5,498 nt of DNA from Propionibacteriaceae bacterium UBA4569 (lineage in GTDB: Bacteria > Actinomycetota > Actinomycetes > Propionibacteriales > Propionibacteriaceae): the NCBI GenBank assembly GCA_002387005.1, contig DGKN01000201.1, positions 18,616-24,113 on the forward strand, written 5' to 3'. Position 1 is the first letter of the stretch. Each line of letters starts with the position of its first letter. This document shows positions 5,341 through 5,498 of the stretch, piece by piece. A program made the position numbers and the translations under genes. The notes below the pieces were generated by a model. It was not told the origin of the DNA. It did no database searches and worked only from the letters and a program-made list of their open reading frames with translations.

Positions 5341-5498
5341 ATGACGCAGCCAGGTTTCAACCCGCCCATCCCGCCGCTCCCGGCCGACGACGCCGATCTC
5401 ACCGGCGTCGACGCAGCGGTCGACGAGCCGCGCGAGGACGAGCCGACGATCGTCCGCTCACCCGACCTGGACGGCGACGAGCGCGCCGACCTGGACGG
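5341..5498 (+). CDS. Unrecognised acidic protein, N-terminal part (cut by window edge)
   Basis: An open frame starts at ATG 5341 and runs to the right edge, giving 52 residues. The start is proline-rich (QPGFNPPIPPLPADDADL), and the rest is strongly acidic and low in hydrophobics, with Asp/Glu-rich stretches such as DEPREDEP and DLDGDERADLDG. There is no signal peptide or membrane helix in the visible part, which looks disordered. The DLDGDERADLDG stretch has DxDxD spacing loosely like a calcium-binding or dockerin-type loop, but one loop of low-complexity sequence is weak evidence. Strong GC3 bias and a good ribosome binding site support a real gene. It lies after the FAS-II terminator, so it probably has its own promoter, which I could not identify. 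I do not recognise the family and assign no function. Confidence 0.6.
   Translation, partial: MTQPGFNPPIPPLPADDADLTGVDAAVDEPREDEPTIVRSPDLDGDERADLD

Noticed and set aside
1..5498. CRISPR array, insertion sequence, integrated phage, toxin-antitoxin or defence island
   Set aside because: No regularly spaced repeats, transposase, integrase or paired small genes are visible; apart from the HNH fragment the content is housekeeping.

Overview
The window looks like ordinary chromosomal core DNA from a high-GC actinobacterium. The coding DNA is very G+C rich with strong GC3 bias, GTG starts are used, the enoyl reductase is of the InhA type, a DUF3099 membrane protein is present, and a DUF222/13E12-type HNH endonuclease lies at the left edge. 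The HNH protein resembles what I remember from Propionibacteriaceae, but the family assignment is an inference and no genus can be named.

Layout, left to right. (1) Positions 1-488, minus strand: the N-terminal part of a DUF222/HNH (13E12-family) protein, cut by the window edge, with its own AT-rich promoter near 518-546. (2) Positions 489-763: 275 bp without a credible gene but rich in inverted repeats, including a three-armed fold at 600-657 and terminator-like hairpins after the gene to its right. (3) Positions 764-3454, minus strand, read right to left: DUF3099 membrane protein, SURF1 cytochrome-oxidase assembly factor, an SDR-fold protein lacking the standard catalytic residues, and an RlmA-type 23S rRNA guanine methyltransferase. 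They are 10 bp apart, overlapping by 17 bp, and 19 bp apart, so they probably form one operon. (4) Positions 3455-3602: a 148-bp divergent promoter region with repeated GCCCAGA motifs and a possible leaderless-type -10 element exactly 6 nt before the start codon on each side. (5) Positions 3603-5195, plus strand: fabG (MabA type) then fabI (InhA type), the two reductases of the FAS-II elongation cycle, closed by a strong hairpin terminator. (6) Positions 5341-5498, plus strand: the beginning of an acidic, unrecognised protein cut by the right edge.

FabG reduces 3-oxoacyl-ACP and FabI reduces the trans-2-enoyl-ACP that forms after dehydration, so the pair supplies both reductive steps of fatty-acid elongation. 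The minus-strand operon mixes respiratory-chain assembly (SURF1), an rRNA modification enzyme and two poorly understood proteins. I see no phage, transposon, CRISPR, toxin-antitoxin or biosynthetic cluster, and no clearly new system. The points most worth a second look are the SDR with its catalytic tetrad replaced, the mirrored start architecture of the divergent promoter, and the structured spacer at 600-720.
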